Assembly (NCBI RefSeq): GCF_022095675.1
Contig: NZ_JAHYSG010000056.1
Coordinates: 1 to 64,000 of the forward strand
DNA length: 64,000 bases
Origin: Dactylosporangium sp. AC04546
GTDB lineage: Bacteria; Actinomycetota; Actinomycetes; Mycobacteriales; Micromonosporaceae
Direction: 5' to 3'
The translations under genes and the position numbers were made by a program. Shown here piece by piece: positions 8,102 to 16,612 of the stretch. Below the pieces are notes generated by a model, which did not search any database, was not told the origin of the DNA, and saw nothing but the letters and a program-made list of their open reading frames with translations. Position 1 is the stretch's first letter. Each line of letters opens with the position of its first letter.

Positions 8102-8833
8102 ATGGACCTGCAACGCCCCGCGCTCCTGGTGCTCGTCCGCCACGCCGAGTCGGCCCGCAACCACGCGAAGAAGGGCAGCGTGTACTTCGCGGACGACGCG
8201 GCCCGCCAGGTCGTGCGTGGCGTGCCCGACCACCTCATCGAGCTGACCGAGGACGGCCACAAGCAGGCCGTCCAGACCGGGCAGGGGATCCGCGAGCGCT
8301 TCGGCACGTTCGACTACGTCTACACCAGCGGCTACGCCCGGACGGTGCAGACCGCCGAGGGCATCCTCAGTGCGTACAGCGAGGACGAACGCGCCCGCAT
8401 GCGGTGCAAGAACGACCTGTTCATCCGCGAGCGCGACCCCGGCTTCGCCTACGACATGACGACCGCGGAGGCGGAGGCCGCCTTCCCCTGGCTGAACGAG
8501 TACTGGCAGACGTTCGGCGGCTTCATGGCCCGCCCGCCGGGCGGGGAGAGCCTCGCCGACGTGACCGGCCGCGTGCACACCTTCCTCGACGCGCTGTTCC
8601 AGGACCGGGCCGGCCAGAAGGTCATGGTCGTCACGCACGGTGGCACGCTGCGCTGTTTCCGCTTCCTGCTGGAGGGCTGGAGCTACTCGCAGGCGCAGCG
8701 GTGGCCCGAGGGTCAGTCCCCGGCCAACTGCGGCGTCACGACCTACCGCTGCGAGGGCGACGGCGGCCCGCTGCGACTGGAGGACTACAACCAGGTGTAC
8801 TGGACGGTGGGGTCGGCGGCCGACGGCATCTGA
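8102..8833 (+). CDS. histidine phosphatase family protein
   Basis: 243 residues of the phosphoglycerate-mutase-like superfamily. The catalytic motif is LVRHAESARNHAKK (about 11-24): the usual RHG is RHA, with the catalytic histidine kept. The second histidine lies in VMVVTHGGTLRCF (about 176-188). The enzyme would dephosphorylate a small molecule or protein through a phosphohistidine intermediate; the substrate is unknown. The ATG directly abuts the preceding stop, so it is probably translated from the same message as the YraQ pair, although no functional link is known. Confidence 0.85.
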   Translation: MDLQRPALLVLVRHAESARNHAKKGSVYFADDAARQVVRGVPDHLIELTEDGHKQAVQTGQGIRERFGTFDYVYTSGYARTVQTAEGILSAYSEDERARMRCKNDLFIRERDPGFAYDMTTAEAEAAFPWLNEYWQTFGGFMARPPGGESLADVTGRVHTFLDALFQDRAGQKVMVVTHGGTLRCFRFLLEGWSYSQAQRWPEGQSPANCGVTTYRCEGDGGPLRLEDYNQVYWTVGSAADGI

Positions 8834-8892
8834 TCGCCGCCAGAGATCGACGTGGCGTACTGTCTCCACGGACGATCGATGATCGGGGAGCG

Positions 8893-9369
8893 ATGCACAT
8901 CAGTTTCACCGTCCCGCCCGACCGGCAACGGGCGCGACGGCAGGTTCGGGCGGCCAAGCGGCGCAAGCTCCAGCTGCTCTTCGCCGGCGGAGTCCTCCTC
9001 GCCGCCGCGGGAGTGGCGCTGGTCGTGGCGGGGCACCCGGCCGGATACGCGCCCGCCGTCGCGGGCGCGGGCCTGCTGGTCCTGCCGTGGGCGCTGCCCC
9101 GGGCGGCGGCGAAGGCCCGCACCGGGCTGCTGGCGGAGGCCGCGACCTACGAGCTGACCGACACCGGGGTCGTCGCCACCACGCCGGGCTTCCGTGGCGC
9201 CTACGAGTGGGACGCCGTCGACCGGGTCGCGGACACCGGGGAGTTCTGGGTCGTGACGGTCAAGGGCAGCGGGGTGCTCGCGGTGCCGTGGACGCTCATG
9301 CCGGGTGAGGACGAGACCGCCGCCCGGGACCTGCTGGTCGCCCGCGGGCTGCTGCAACCGGGCCGGTAG
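8893..9369 (+). CDS. YcxB-like membrane protein
   Basis: 158 residues. The order is a short N-terminal segment, a basic stretch (RQRARRQVRAAKRRK), two adjacent hydrophobic segments (about 31-72), and a C-terminal beta-rich domain containing TDTGVVATTPGFRGAYEWDAVDRVADTGEF-type strands, as in YcxB-like/PH-like proteins. The ATG at 8893 follows GGGGAG. It sits between the phosphatase and cobF with small gaps. Function is unknown for the family. Confidence 0.7.
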   Translation: MHISFTVPPDRQRARRQVRAAKRRKLQLLFAGGVLLAAAGVALVVAGHPAGYAPAVAGAGLLVLPWALPRAAAKARTGLLAEAATYELTDTGVVATTPGFRGAYEWDAVDRVADTGEFWVVTVKGSGVLAVPWTLMPGEDETAARDLLVARGLLQPGR

Positions 9370-9378
9370 CGTCACCGC

Positions 9379-10110
9379 ATGCGCAAGGTGCTGGTCATCG
9401 GGATCGGGGCGGGGGATCCCGAGCACGTCACCGTGCAGGCGATCGCCGCGATGAACGCCGTCGACGTGTTCTTCGTGCTCGACAAAGGCGGTGCCACGAG
9501 CGATCTCACGGCGGCCCGCCACGCGATCCTGGAGCGGTTCGTCACCCGGGAGCACCGCACGGTCACGCTGGCCGACCCGCCGCGCGACCGGGCCGCCGCC
9601 GACTACAGCGGGGCCGTGCGGGAGTGGCGCGACGAGCGGGCCCGCGTGCTGCACGAGGCGATGGCCGCCGAGGAGGGCGTCGGCGGCATCCTGGTGTGGG
9701 GCGACCCAGCCCTCTACGACGGCACGATCCGCATTCTCGACTCGTTCGGCGACGTCGACTTCGAGGTGATCCCCGGGATCAGCAGCGTGCAGGTGCTCAC
9801 CGCGCGGCACCGCGTGCCCCTCAACCGGGTCGCCGGCGCCGTCCACATCACCACCGGCCGGCGGCTGGCCGCCGGGTGGCCGGACGGGTGCGACGACGTC
9901 GTGGTGATGCTCGACGCCGATCTTTCCTGCCGGGTGTACCGCGACGAGGCGATCGACATCTACTGGGGCGCGTACCTCGGGACGCCCGACGAGTTGCTCG
10001 TCGCCGGGCGGCTCGGCGAGGTGCTGGGCGAGATCGAGCGGGTGCGCGCCGAGGCCCGGGCCCGCAAGGGCTGGATCATGGACACGTACCTGCTCAGGCG
10101 GCTTTCCTGA
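9379..10110 (+). CDS. cobF: precorrin-6A synthase (deacetylating)
   Basis: A 243-residue SAM-dependent tetrapyrrole methylase. It has the N-terminal VLVIGIGAGDPEHVTVQA glycine-rich site and the GILVWGDPALYDGTIRIL and EVIPGISSVQVLTARH stretches typical of CobF. CobF methylates C1 of precorrin-5 and releases acetate in the aerobic cobalamin pathway. No other cob gene is in the window, so this is an isolated member. The last 17 bases overlap the convergent zinc-finger membrane protein gene. Confidence 0.9.
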   Translation: MRKVLVIGIGAGDPEHVTVQAIAAMNAVDVFFVLDKGGATSDLTAARHAILERFVTREHRTVTLADPPRDRAAADYSGAVREWRDERARVLHEAMAAEEGVGGILVWGDPALYDGTIRILDSFGDVDFEVIPGISSVQVLTARHRVPLNRVAGAVHITTGRRLAAGWPDGCDDVVVMLDADLSCRVYRDEAIDIYWGAYLGTPDELLVAGRLGEVLGEIERVRAEARARKGWIMDTYLLRRLS

Positions 10111-10828
10111 CGTTCGCCGTCACCTGGCCCGGGACCACCGTGAGCCGCACGGGTGCGGCGGGCTCCTCGTCGAGGGCGGCCGGGCGGCGCCAGCGCCACG
10201 GCGGGCCCTGCCTCCCGGCGGGCGGGCGGCCCGGGTCGAGCCCCGGCCGGGTCAGCGCCACGACAATGGCGTAGCCGGCCAGCACGAAGCCGTGGCTGAT
10301 CAGCCGCTGGGTCTCCACCGTGCCGGCGATCAGGTCGTTGGTGCTGAGCAGCGCGAGCAGGGCCACGAACGCGGTCAGCATCGGCAGCGCGCCGGACGGG
10401 CTGGCCCGGCGGGTGGCGATCCAGGCGAAACCGGCGCCGATCGCCACGTTCCAGGCGGCGGACTCGTGGAAGACATGCCCGGCCTGGTGGATGTGGTTGG
10501 TCGTGGCGGCCGTCGCGGCCTGGGTGATGCCGAGCACGAACTGGGCCATGCCGAACACGCCGAGGAGCACCCGCAGCACCTGGACGAGCCGTTTTCTCGG
10601 GTTCCTCGCCTCACGCGCCCGGAACCCGGCCAGCAGCCGGTCGGTGTCGGGCGGGGTCGCGGTCAGCGGCTGCAGGCGCACCAGCCGGGTCACGGCCTGC
10701 GCCTCACGCTCCCACTGCCGGCACGCCGCACACCCGGTCAGGTGCGCGTCGACGAGCGCCGGCGCGATCGGTTCGTCCTCGCCGTCGAGCCTGGCCGACA
10801 GCGCCTCGCGGTACTGCTCACACTCCAC
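10094..10828 (-). CDS. zinc-finger (zf-HC2) membrane protein, anti-sigma-like
   Basis: 244 residues. The N-terminus carries a ZAS-type motif HLTGCAAC (H29, C33, C36) as in zinc-binding anti-sigma factors. Four or five hydrophobic segments follow (about 83-200), with histidines in the HIHQAGHVFHES loop, and then a basic cytoplasmic tail. No ECF sigma factor gene is adjacent, so a sigma partner is not shown. Related actinobacterial proteins are annotated as YlaD-like or as zf-HC2 membrane proteins. The tail overlaps cobF by 17 bases on the opposite strand. Confidence 0.78.
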   Translation of the reverse strand: MECEQYREALSARLDGEDEPIAPALVDAHLTGCAACRQWEREAQAVTRLVRLQPLTATPPDTDRLLAGFRAREARNPRKRLVQVLRVLLGVFGMAQFVLGITQAATAATTNHIHQAGHVFHESAAWNVAIGAGFAWIATRRASPSGALPMLTAFVALLALLSTNDLIAGTVETQRLISHGFVLAGYAIVVALTRPGLDPGRPPAGRQGPPWRWRRPAALDEEPAAPVRLTVVPGQVTANVRKAA

Positions 10829-10877
10829 GGTTGGATTGTCGCGCGCCGCAGCCGCAAAGTTCCGCCCCGGTCCGTGC

Positions 10878-12065
10878 TCAGCCGCCGGAGTCGTCGAGCT
10901 CGGCGCCTTCGGGGACCTCGTCGGCGTCGCGGTCGTTGAGCCAGCCGTCGGGGAGGACGACCTTGCCCGGTGTACCGGTGCGGCCGCGCGGCTGGCCGAG
11001 GATCTCCCTCGGGAACGGCGCTGCGTGGTCGAGTTGGGCGAGGAGGTCGCTCAGCTCGGCCAGGGACGAGGCCATGGCCATCTGGCGGCGCAGCTCGCCG
11101 CCGGCGGGGAAGCCCTTCAGGTACCAGGCCACGTGCTTGCGGAAGTCGGTGACGCCGTCGCGCTCGGTTCCGAGCCACTGCGTGAGCAGCTCGGCGTGGC
11201 GGTACATGAGTGCCGCGACCTCGCCGAGGCCGGGAAGGGTGCGCCCGCCGTCCGCCGGCTCGGTCTGGCTTCGTGCTGCCTTCGTTCTTTGTTCTGCGGC
11301 GGCGGGATCGGTCTGGCTTTGCTCGGCGGCGAAGGCGGCGGCGAGGTCGGCGAACAGCCACGGTCGGCCGAGGCAGCCGCGGCCGATGACCACGCCGTCG
11401 CAGCCGGTCTCGGCCATCATGCGCAGGGCGTCGGTGGCCTCCCAGATGTCGCCGTTGCCGAGGACCGGGATGTCGAGGGCATCCCTGAGCGCGGCGATCG
11501 CTGCCCAGTCGGCCTGCCCGGAGTAGCGCTGGGCCGCGGTCCGGGCATGCAGGGCGACCCAGGCCACACCGGCGTCCTCGGCGGTGCGGGCGGCGTCGAT
11601 GTACGTATGGTGGTCATCGTCGATGCCGATGCGCATCTTGACGGTCACCGGCAGGCCCTGCGCGGCGTCGACCGCGGACGACACGATCGAGCTGAAGAGC
11701 CGCCGCTTCCACGGCAGCGCGCTACCCCCGCCCCGCCGCGTGACCTTGGGCACCGAGCACCCGAAGTTCATGTCGATATGGTCGGCAAGGTCCTGCTCGA
11801 CGATCATCTCGACGGCCTTGCGGATGGTGGCAGGATCGACCCCGTACAACTGCAGGCTCCGCGGCCGCTCATCGACCCCAAACTTGATCATGCTCATGGT
11901 CTTGGGGTTCCGCTCGACGAGTGCGCGGGTGGTGATCATCTCGCACACGTACAGCCCGGCCCCCTGCTCGCGGCAAAGCTGCCGGAACGCCACGTTGGTG
12001 ATCCCGGCCATCGGCGCGAGCACCACGGGCGGATCGACGGCGAAGCTTCCGAGCTGCAGCGGCAC
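10878..12065 (-). CDS. dusB: tRNA-dihydrouridine synthase B
   Basis: A 395-residue FMN enzyme that reduces uridines in the tRNA D-loop. The FMN-binding start VVLAPMAGITN, the catalytic cysteine in NFGCSVPKV (C103) and GNGDIWEATDA at about 204 are all present. Residues about 248-275, between the TIM barrel and the helical domain (GEVAALMYRH...), form an unusual insertion with the repeat SQTDP/SQTEP. It is coded by less GC-rich DNA than the rest of the gene. The start is GTG. A very long spacer with repeats lies upstream. Confidence 0.95.
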   Translation of the reverse strand: MPLQLGSFAVDPPVVLAPMAGITNVAFRQLCREQGAGLYVCEMITTRALVERNPKTMSMIKFGVDERPRSLQLYGVDPATIRKAVEMIVEQDLADHIDMNFGCSVPKVTRRGGGSALPWKRRLFSSIVSSAVDAAQGLPVTVKMRIGIDDDHHTYIDAARTAEDAGVAWVALHARTAAQRYSGQADWAAIAALRDALDIPVLGNGDIWEATDALRMMAETGCDGVVIGRGCLGRPWLFADLAAAFAAEQSQTDPAAAEQRTKAARSQTEPADGGRTLPGLGEVAALMYRHAELLTQWLGTERDGVTDFRKHVAWYLKGFPAGGELRRQMAMASSLAELSDLLAQLDHAAPFPREILGQPRGRTGTPGKVVLPDGWLNDRDADEVPEGAELDDSGG

Positions 12066-12103
12066 GCTCCGAGCATGGCACGCCCCCGGCGACGGCTCCC
12101 AAT

Positions 12104-12201
12104 CGCGCCCCGCGGGCCTGGCTCCATGATCAAGGGAAGGATGTGGCTGTCATAGCAGCCAGATCTTTCCCTTGATCATGGGCGCGAGCCCGCGGGGCGC
12201 G
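12104..12201. repeat. 98-bp long inverted repeat (giant hairpin)
   Basis: Inner arms 12124-12149 and 12156-12181 pair over 26 positions with two mismatches around a TCATAG loop. Outer arms 12104-12117 and 12188-12201 pair perfectly over 14 bp. A 6-base internal loop separates the two blocks. The arms contain CCATGATCAAGGGAA. It lies just upstream of dusB. There is no T-tract, and the size exceeds a normal terminator, so a REP- or MITE-like intergenic element is a reasonable guess. Confidence 0.75.
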
Positions 12202-12216
12202 GGCCGAGGAAGGTGC

Positions 12217-12450
12217 TCGGTCGGTCGACCGACCGACATCTGCGGCGAGTGCAGCCTGGCGGCGCGGTGGAGCGGGTGCGCGGGTTTGGTCGGTCGACTG
12301 GCCGAGAACTGTGGATCGGGTCGGCATCGGTCGGTGAGTGGGGACCCCGCGGTGGGCCAGGTGGGTGCGGGTGGAGCGGGTACGGGGTTCGGTCGGTCGA
12401 CCGACTGACTGCGGTCGTGGGTCCCGGCGGTTGGTCGGTCGACTGACCGA
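12217..12450. repeat. cluster of four GGTCGGTCGAC palindromes
   Basis: Copies centre near 12226, 12295, 12398 and 12439. The first, TCGGTCGGTCGACCGACCGA, is a perfect 20-bp palindrome (12217-12236). The others differ at one to three positions in the right half. The second and third copies lie in a longer direct repeat of about 37 bp with 103-bp spacing. No convincing coding sequence runs through it. It could be an operator array or a degenerate repetitive element. Confidence 0.7.
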
Positions 12451-12962
12451 CGCCTGTGGCGGTGAGCGGCCGGGAGTGTCCGGGGATGTAGCCGAGTGTG
12501 GTGGGGCCTTCGTCTGGGGTGGCCCGCGAGAGTGGGTCGGCCCTGGGTGACGCAACGACTTTGGTCGATCTTATGTGGATGAGGTGTCGGGCTGTGTCGA
12601 TGGGACACGGAGTACGCGGCGTCGGGAGCATCACCGTTTGTCCGAATCTGTGCTCGGTGTGATCGTTAAGAGGTGGAGTTGTTGCGTGTGCAGAAGTGAT
12701 GCTTGAAAGTGCGCGAAATTGCGATCCACAGAGCAGTTGAATGCATCCCGAAGTGTGGAAACGTGCCAATCCTCGGAAAGTTCAGAGAGCGCTTCCCTGC
12801 GCATTTCTGCGCATGGAATCGCTCCCATAGGCGTGCGTAATCGAGACATCTACCGATCGTTGTGCAATGCCTCACCCGACGGTGCCGAAATAGGGAAGGA
12901 CGCCTTACGGTGTGCGGACCTAACGAGGACTTAGGCCGCAGCACCATGGGTATGGAGGCGTT
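12451..12962 (+). promoter_or_regulatory. long relatively AT-rich leader upstream of ppdK
   Basis: About 500 bases without a supportable gene. From about 12600 the base composition falls clearly below the window average, which fits a promoter and untranslated leader for ppdK. Small features include a repeated TGCGCAT at about 12796-12812 and a short CCTAA/TTAGG inverted repeat at 12919-12935. I see no recognisable riboswitch. Confidence 0.4.
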
Positions 12963-15614
12963 GTGGAGCAGTTCGTCTACGACTTCGAAGAAGGCAACCG
13001 CGACCTCAAGGACCTCCTCGGGGGCAAGGGCGCCAACCTGGCCGAGATGACCAACCTCGGCCTGCCGGTCCCGCCCGGCTTCACCATCACCACCGACGCC
13101 TGCCGTGAGTTCCTGCGCACCGGCGAGGTGCCCGCCCGCGACCAGATCGAGCGGCACCTCGCGACCCTCGAAGGCAAGATGGGGCGGCGGCTCGGCGACG
13201 CCGAGGACCCGTTGCTGGTCTCGGTGCGGTCGGGGGCGAAGTTCTCCATGCCCGGCATGATGGAGACGGTCCTCAATGTCGGCCTCACCGACGCGAGCGT
13301 GGCCGGGCTGGCCGCGCAGGCCGGTGGGGACGAGCGGTTCGCCTGGGACTCGTACCGGCGGCTCATCCAGATGTTCGGCAAGACCGTCTGCGGCGTGCCG
13401 GGCGAGGAGTTCGACCACGCGCTCGACGACGCCAAGGTCCAGAGTGGCACCCGTGAGGACGTCGGTCTGAACGCGGACGCGCTCAAGGCGCTCGTCGCGC
13501 AGTACAAGACCATCTTCAAGGACCACACCGGCCGCGACTTCCCGCAGGACCCGCGGGAGCAGCTCGACCTGGCGATCGCGGCTGTGTTCCGGTCGTGGAA
13601 CGCCGACCGGGCGGTGCTGTACCGGCGCCAGGAGCGCATCCCCGCCGATCTCGGCACCGCGGTCAACGTGGTCGCGATGGTCTTCGGCAACCTCGGGCCC
13701 GACTCCGGTACCGGCGTCGCGTTCACCCGCGACCCCGCGACCGGGGAGCGCGGCGTCTACGGCGACTACCTCGCCAACGCCCAGGGCGAGGACGTCGTGG
13801 CCGGCATCCGCAACACGATGCCGCTGCAGGAGCTGGAGCAGCTCGACAAGCGGTCGTACGACGAGCTCATGGCCATCATGACCAAGCTCGAGGAGCACTA
13901 CCGCGACCTGTGCGACATCGAGTTCACGATCGAGCGCGGCAAGCTCTGGATGCTGCAGACCCGGGTCGGCAAGCGCACCGCCGCCGCGGCGTTCGTCATC
14001 GCGACGCACCTCGTCGACGAGGGCATGATCGACCTCGACGAGGCCACCAAGCGGGTCAACGGCAACCAGCTGGCCCAGCTCATGTTCCCGACGTTCGACC
14101 TGACCGAGGAGCCCGAGCAGCTGACCCGCGGGGTCGGCGCGTCGCCGGGCGCCGCGTTCGGCAAGGCGGTCTTCGACGCGCAGCACGCGGTGGCCATGGC
14201 CAAGGAGGGCGAGCAGGTCATCCTGGTGCGCCGGGAGACCAACCCCGACGACCTGCCCGGCATGATCGCCGCCCAGGGCATCCTGACCAGCCGGGGCGGC
14301 AAGACCTCGCACGCCGCCGTGGTGGCCCGCGGCATGGGCAAGACCTGCGTGTGCGGCGCCGACGAGCTCGAGGTCAACGTCCACAAGGGGCAGTTCAACG
14401 TCAACGGGCACGTGGTGTCCGAGGGCGACCTGATCTCCATCGACGGTACGACCGGGCGGGTGTACCTCGGCCAGGTGCCGGTCCAGCCGTCCCCGGTGGT
14501 GCAGTACTTCGAGGGCAACCTCGACCCGCAGGCCGACCCGCTGGTGAGCGCCGTGCACCGGATCCTCACCCACGCCGATGGGCGGCGCCGGCTGCGCGTG
14601 CGCACCAACGCCGACACGGGCGAGGACGCGGCCCGCGCCCGGCGGTTCGGCGCGCAGGGCATCGGGCTGTGCCGCACCGAGCACATGTTCCTCGGCGAGC
14701 GCCGCGCGCTGGTGGAGCGGCTCATCCTGGCCCGCACGCCGGAGCAGCGCGACGCCGCCCTGGCCGAGCTGCTGCCGCTGCAGCGGGCCGACTTCACCGA
14801 GCTGTTCCGCGAGATGGCGGGCCTGCCGGTGACGGTCCGGCTGATCGACCCGCCGCTGCACGAGTTCCTGCCGCCGCTGGAGGACCTCGCGGTGAAGGTC
14901 GCCGTGGCCGAGGAGCGCGGCGAGGACCCGGGCCACGACAAGGACCTGCTCGACGCCGTGCGCCGCATGCACGAGGAGAACCCGATGCTCGGCCTGCGCG
15001 GCGTGCGCCTCGGGCTGGTCATCCCGGGCCTGTTCGCGATGCAGGTGCGGGCGATCGTCGAGGCGGCGGCGCAGGTGCCGGACGCGCAACCGGAGATCAT
15101 GGTGCCGCTCGTCGGCGCCGTGCAGGAGCTGGAGACGATCCGCGCCGAGGCCGAGAAGATCATCGGTGAGTTCGCGGTCGACGTGAAGATCGGCACGATG
15201 ATCGAGGTGCCGCGGGCCGCGCTGACGGCCGGCGACATCGCGCAGGCCGCCGACTTCTTCTCGTTCGGCACGAACGACCTCACCCAGATGGGGTGGGGGT
15301 TCTCCCGCGACGACGTCGAGGGGGCCTTCTTCTGGCGGTACCTCGAGCTCGGCATCTTCGGCGTCTCGCCGTTCGAGTCGATCGACCGCGACGGGGTCGG
15401 CCGGCTGGTGCGCATCGCCGTCGACGAGGGCCGCGCCGCCCGGCCGACGCTGCACTTCGGCGTCTGCGGCGAGCACGGCGGCGACCCCGAGTCGGTGCAC
15501 TTCTTCCACGAGGTCGGCCTGGACTACGTGTCCTGCTCGCCGTTCCGGGTGCCGGTCGCGCGCCTGGAGGCGGGCCGCGCCGCCATCGAGTCCACCGGGT
15601 CCGACTCCCGGTGA
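12963..15614 (+). CDS. ppdK: pyruvate phosphate dikinase
   Basis: An 883-residue enzyme that interconverts pyruvate + ATP + Pi with PEP + AMP + PPi. It has the N-terminal nucleotide-binding domain (GGKGANLAEMTNLGLPVPPGF near residue 20), a phosphohistidine domain with GGKTSHAAVVARGMGK (catalytic H450), and a C-terminal PEP/pyruvate TIM barrel ending with HFGVCGEHGGDP (C835, the expected general acid). The length is normal and all key residues are present. The start is GTG with GGAGG four bases upstream. It is monocistronic: a long leader before and two terminators after. A role in PEP supply or glycolytic reversal is known for the family. Confidence 0.97.
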   Translation: MEQFVYDFEEGNRDLKDLLGGKGANLAEMTNLGLPVPPGFTITTDACREFLRTGEVPARDQIERHLATLEGKMGRRLGDAEDPLLVSVRSGAKFSMPGMMETVLNVGLTDASVAGLAAQAGGDERFAWDSYRRLIQMFGKTVCGVPGEEFDHALDDAKVQSGTREDVGLNADALKALVAQYKTIFKDHTGRDFPQDPREQLDLAIAAVFRSWNADRAVLYRRQERIPADLGTAVNVVAMVFGNLGPDSGTGVAFTRDPATGERGVYGDYLANAQGEDVVAGIRNTMPLQELEQLDKRSYDELMAIMTKLEEHYRDLCDIEFTIERGKLWMLQTRVGKRTAAAAFVIATHLVDEGMIDLDEATKRVNGNQLAQLMFPTFDLTEEPEQLTRGVGASPGAAFGKAVFDAQHAVAMAKEGEQVILVRRETNPDDLPGMIAAQGILTSRGGKTSHAAVVARGMGKTCVCGADELEVNVHKGQFNVNGHVVSEGDLISIDGTTGRVYLGQVPVQPSPVVQYFEGNLDPQADPLVSAVHRILTHADGRRRLRVRTNADTGEDAARARRFGAQGIGLCRTEHMFLGERRALVERLILARTPEQRDAALAELLPLQRADFTELFREMAGLPVTVRLIDPPLHEFLPPLEDLAVKVAVAEERGEDPGHDKDLLDAVRRMHEENPMLGLRGVRLGLVIPGLFAMQVRAIVEAAAQVPDAQPEIMVPLVGAVQELETIRAEAEKIIGEFAVDVKIGTMIEVPRAALTAGDIAQAADFFSFGTNDLTQMGWGFSRDDVEGAFFWRYLELGIFGVSPFESIDRDGVGRLVRIAVDEGRAARPTLHFGVCGEHGGDPESVHFFHEVGLDYVSCSPFRVPVARLEAGRAAIESTGSDSR

Positions 15615-15622
15615 GCAGACGT

Positions 15623-15648
15623 CCACCGGGGCAACGGCGCCCCGGTGG
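15623..15648 (+). terminator. first hairpin terminator after ppdK
   Basis: A perfect 10-bp stem (CCACCGGGGC and complement) with a six-base loop begins 8 bases after the ppdK stop. Confidence 0.65.
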
Positions 15649-15653
15649 GCACG

Positions 15654-15685
15654 AAGAGGCCGGGGCAGCGTCGCCCCGGCCTCTT
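15654..15685 (+). terminator. second hairpin terminator after ppdK
   Basis: A perfect 13-bp stem (AAGAGGCCGGGGC and complement) with an AGCGTC loop is followed by TTTC. It resembles a factor-independent terminator and probably also serves the convergent roadblock operon. Confidence 0.8.
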
Positions 15686-15711
15686 TCGTGACGAAGCTCG
15701 TCGCGGTACCG

Positions 15712-16083
15712 CTAGATCTCCATCTCGTCCTCGACCCGGCTCAGCTGGTGGCGGGCCAGCGCCAGGTTGGCCCGCGAGCGCAGGAGCGCGAGGTAGAGGA
15801 ACAGGCCCTTGCCGGAGCGGCCGGTGACGGGACGGATCAGGTGGTACTGGTTGTTCAGGGTGATCAGGATGTCCTCGATCCCGTCCTTCATGTTCAGCAT
15901 CTCGATCGTGCGCATCTTGGCGCGGACGACGTCGGTGTTGCCGGCGGCGGCGACGGTCAGGTCGAGGTCCTTCGAGCCGCCGAGCACGCCGAGCGCCATG
16001 CCGCTGTTGTAGTCCACCAGCGCCACGCCGATGGCGCCGTCGATGGTCATCAGTTCCTTGAGCGCAGTCTCCATGTCCGCCAT
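15712..16083 (-). CDS. roadblock/LC7-like small protein (third in cluster)
   Basis: A 123-residue protein. Its core, LMTIDGAIGVALVDYNSGMALG, closely parallels MTIRGAIGASLIDYTTGQTLG in the protein at 17527-17913. Both share the later HLIRPV and LALAR/NLAIAR blocks, so they are paralogues. Roadblock/LC7 proteins act as dimeric regulators of small GTPases. The ATG at 16081-16083 was chosen for its GGAGG six bases upstream and agreement with the paralogue. It is the last gene of a four-gene minus-strand run with no GTPase gene. Confidence 0.8.
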   Translation of the reverse strand: MADMETALKELMTIDGAIGVALVDYNSGMALGVLGGSKDLDLTVAAAGNTDVVRAKMRTIEMLNMKDGIEDILITLNNQYHLIRPVTGRSGKGLFLYLALLRSRANLALARHQLSRVEDEMEI

Positions 16084-16157
16084 GGCAACCTCCGTGAGGG
16101 TTATCGGGGAAGATTCGGTCGTGCGTCTGGGTCTGCGGTGTGCGCCACCGTTGCGGC

Positions 16158-16583
16158 TCACCACTGCGCCGGCTCCGGCAGCGCCTGCGCGAAGGTGAGC
16201 GCGGCCGTGGCCACGACGCGCGAGACCACCTGTGTGGCCCGGCGGGCCTCGTGGTGCAGCCGGCCGACGTTGGCGTCCGCCCCCGCCAGCAGCACCAGAA
16301 CCGCGCCGTGGCCCGCCATGTACATGGCGACGTGCCCGCCTGTGCTGCGAATGAGCACCTCTTGGAAGTCGTCGTGCCCGGCGCTGTCCGCGATGCGCTG
16401 ACTGACGCCGAGGCAGGCCGCCGCGAGTGCCGCGACACCTTCGACCACCACCGCCTGAGCGTCGTCGGCGATGAGCAGGCCGTCGGTGCTGGCGACCACG
16501 CAGCCGGTGATCTCCGGCACCACCTGGCGCAGGCGGTGGAGCTCCGCGTAGAGCTCGTCACGCAGCTCCGCGTCGGTTCTCAT
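16158..16583 (-). CDS. roadblock/LC7 domain protein (CvnB-like)
   Basis: 141 residues covering a single roadblock/LC7 fold. The order is an N-terminal helix, a VVPEITGCVVASTDGLLIADDAQ strand-turn-strand, a helix with AACLGVSQRIADS, and a C-terminal amphipathic helix. It is of the CvnB/MglB type found in Streptomyces conservons, where CvnA (kinase), CvnC (DUF742) and CvnD (GTPase) normally accompany it. None of those partners is encoded here. Start ATG at 16581-16583, 29 bases after the DUF4388 gene. Confidence 0.85.
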   Translation of the reverse strand: MRTDAELRDELYAELHRLRQVVPEITGCVVASTDGLLIADDAQAVVVEGVAALAAACLGVSQRIADSAGHDDFQEVLIRSTGGHVAMYMAGHGAVLVLLAGADANVGRLHHEARRATQVVSRVVATAALTFAQALPEPAQW

Positions 16584-16612
16584 CGGGGTCGTTCCTCCTC
16601 TCCGGGCCCGGT

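Noticed and set aside
12217..12450. Possible CRISPR array
   Set aside because: Repeats are palindromic with irregular spacing (about 69, 103 and 41 bases), spacers are not uniform and there are no cas genes.
12130..12769. Overlapping short proteins with SVDRPT or VGRPTE repeats in the dusB-ppdK spacer
   Set aside because: The peptide repeats come from the GGTCGGTCGAC palindromes read in several frames on both strands; no start or codon bias supports coding.
12903..12962. Alternative ATG starts for ppdK at 12946 and 12952
   Set aside because: Both are out of frame with the enzyme; the GTG at 12963 is in frame and follows GGAGG.
12666..15626. A 986-codon open frame opposite ppdK
   Set aside because: Composition is His/Arg/Val-rich shadow sequence, no ribosome binding site, and ppdK on the other strand has every catalytic motif.
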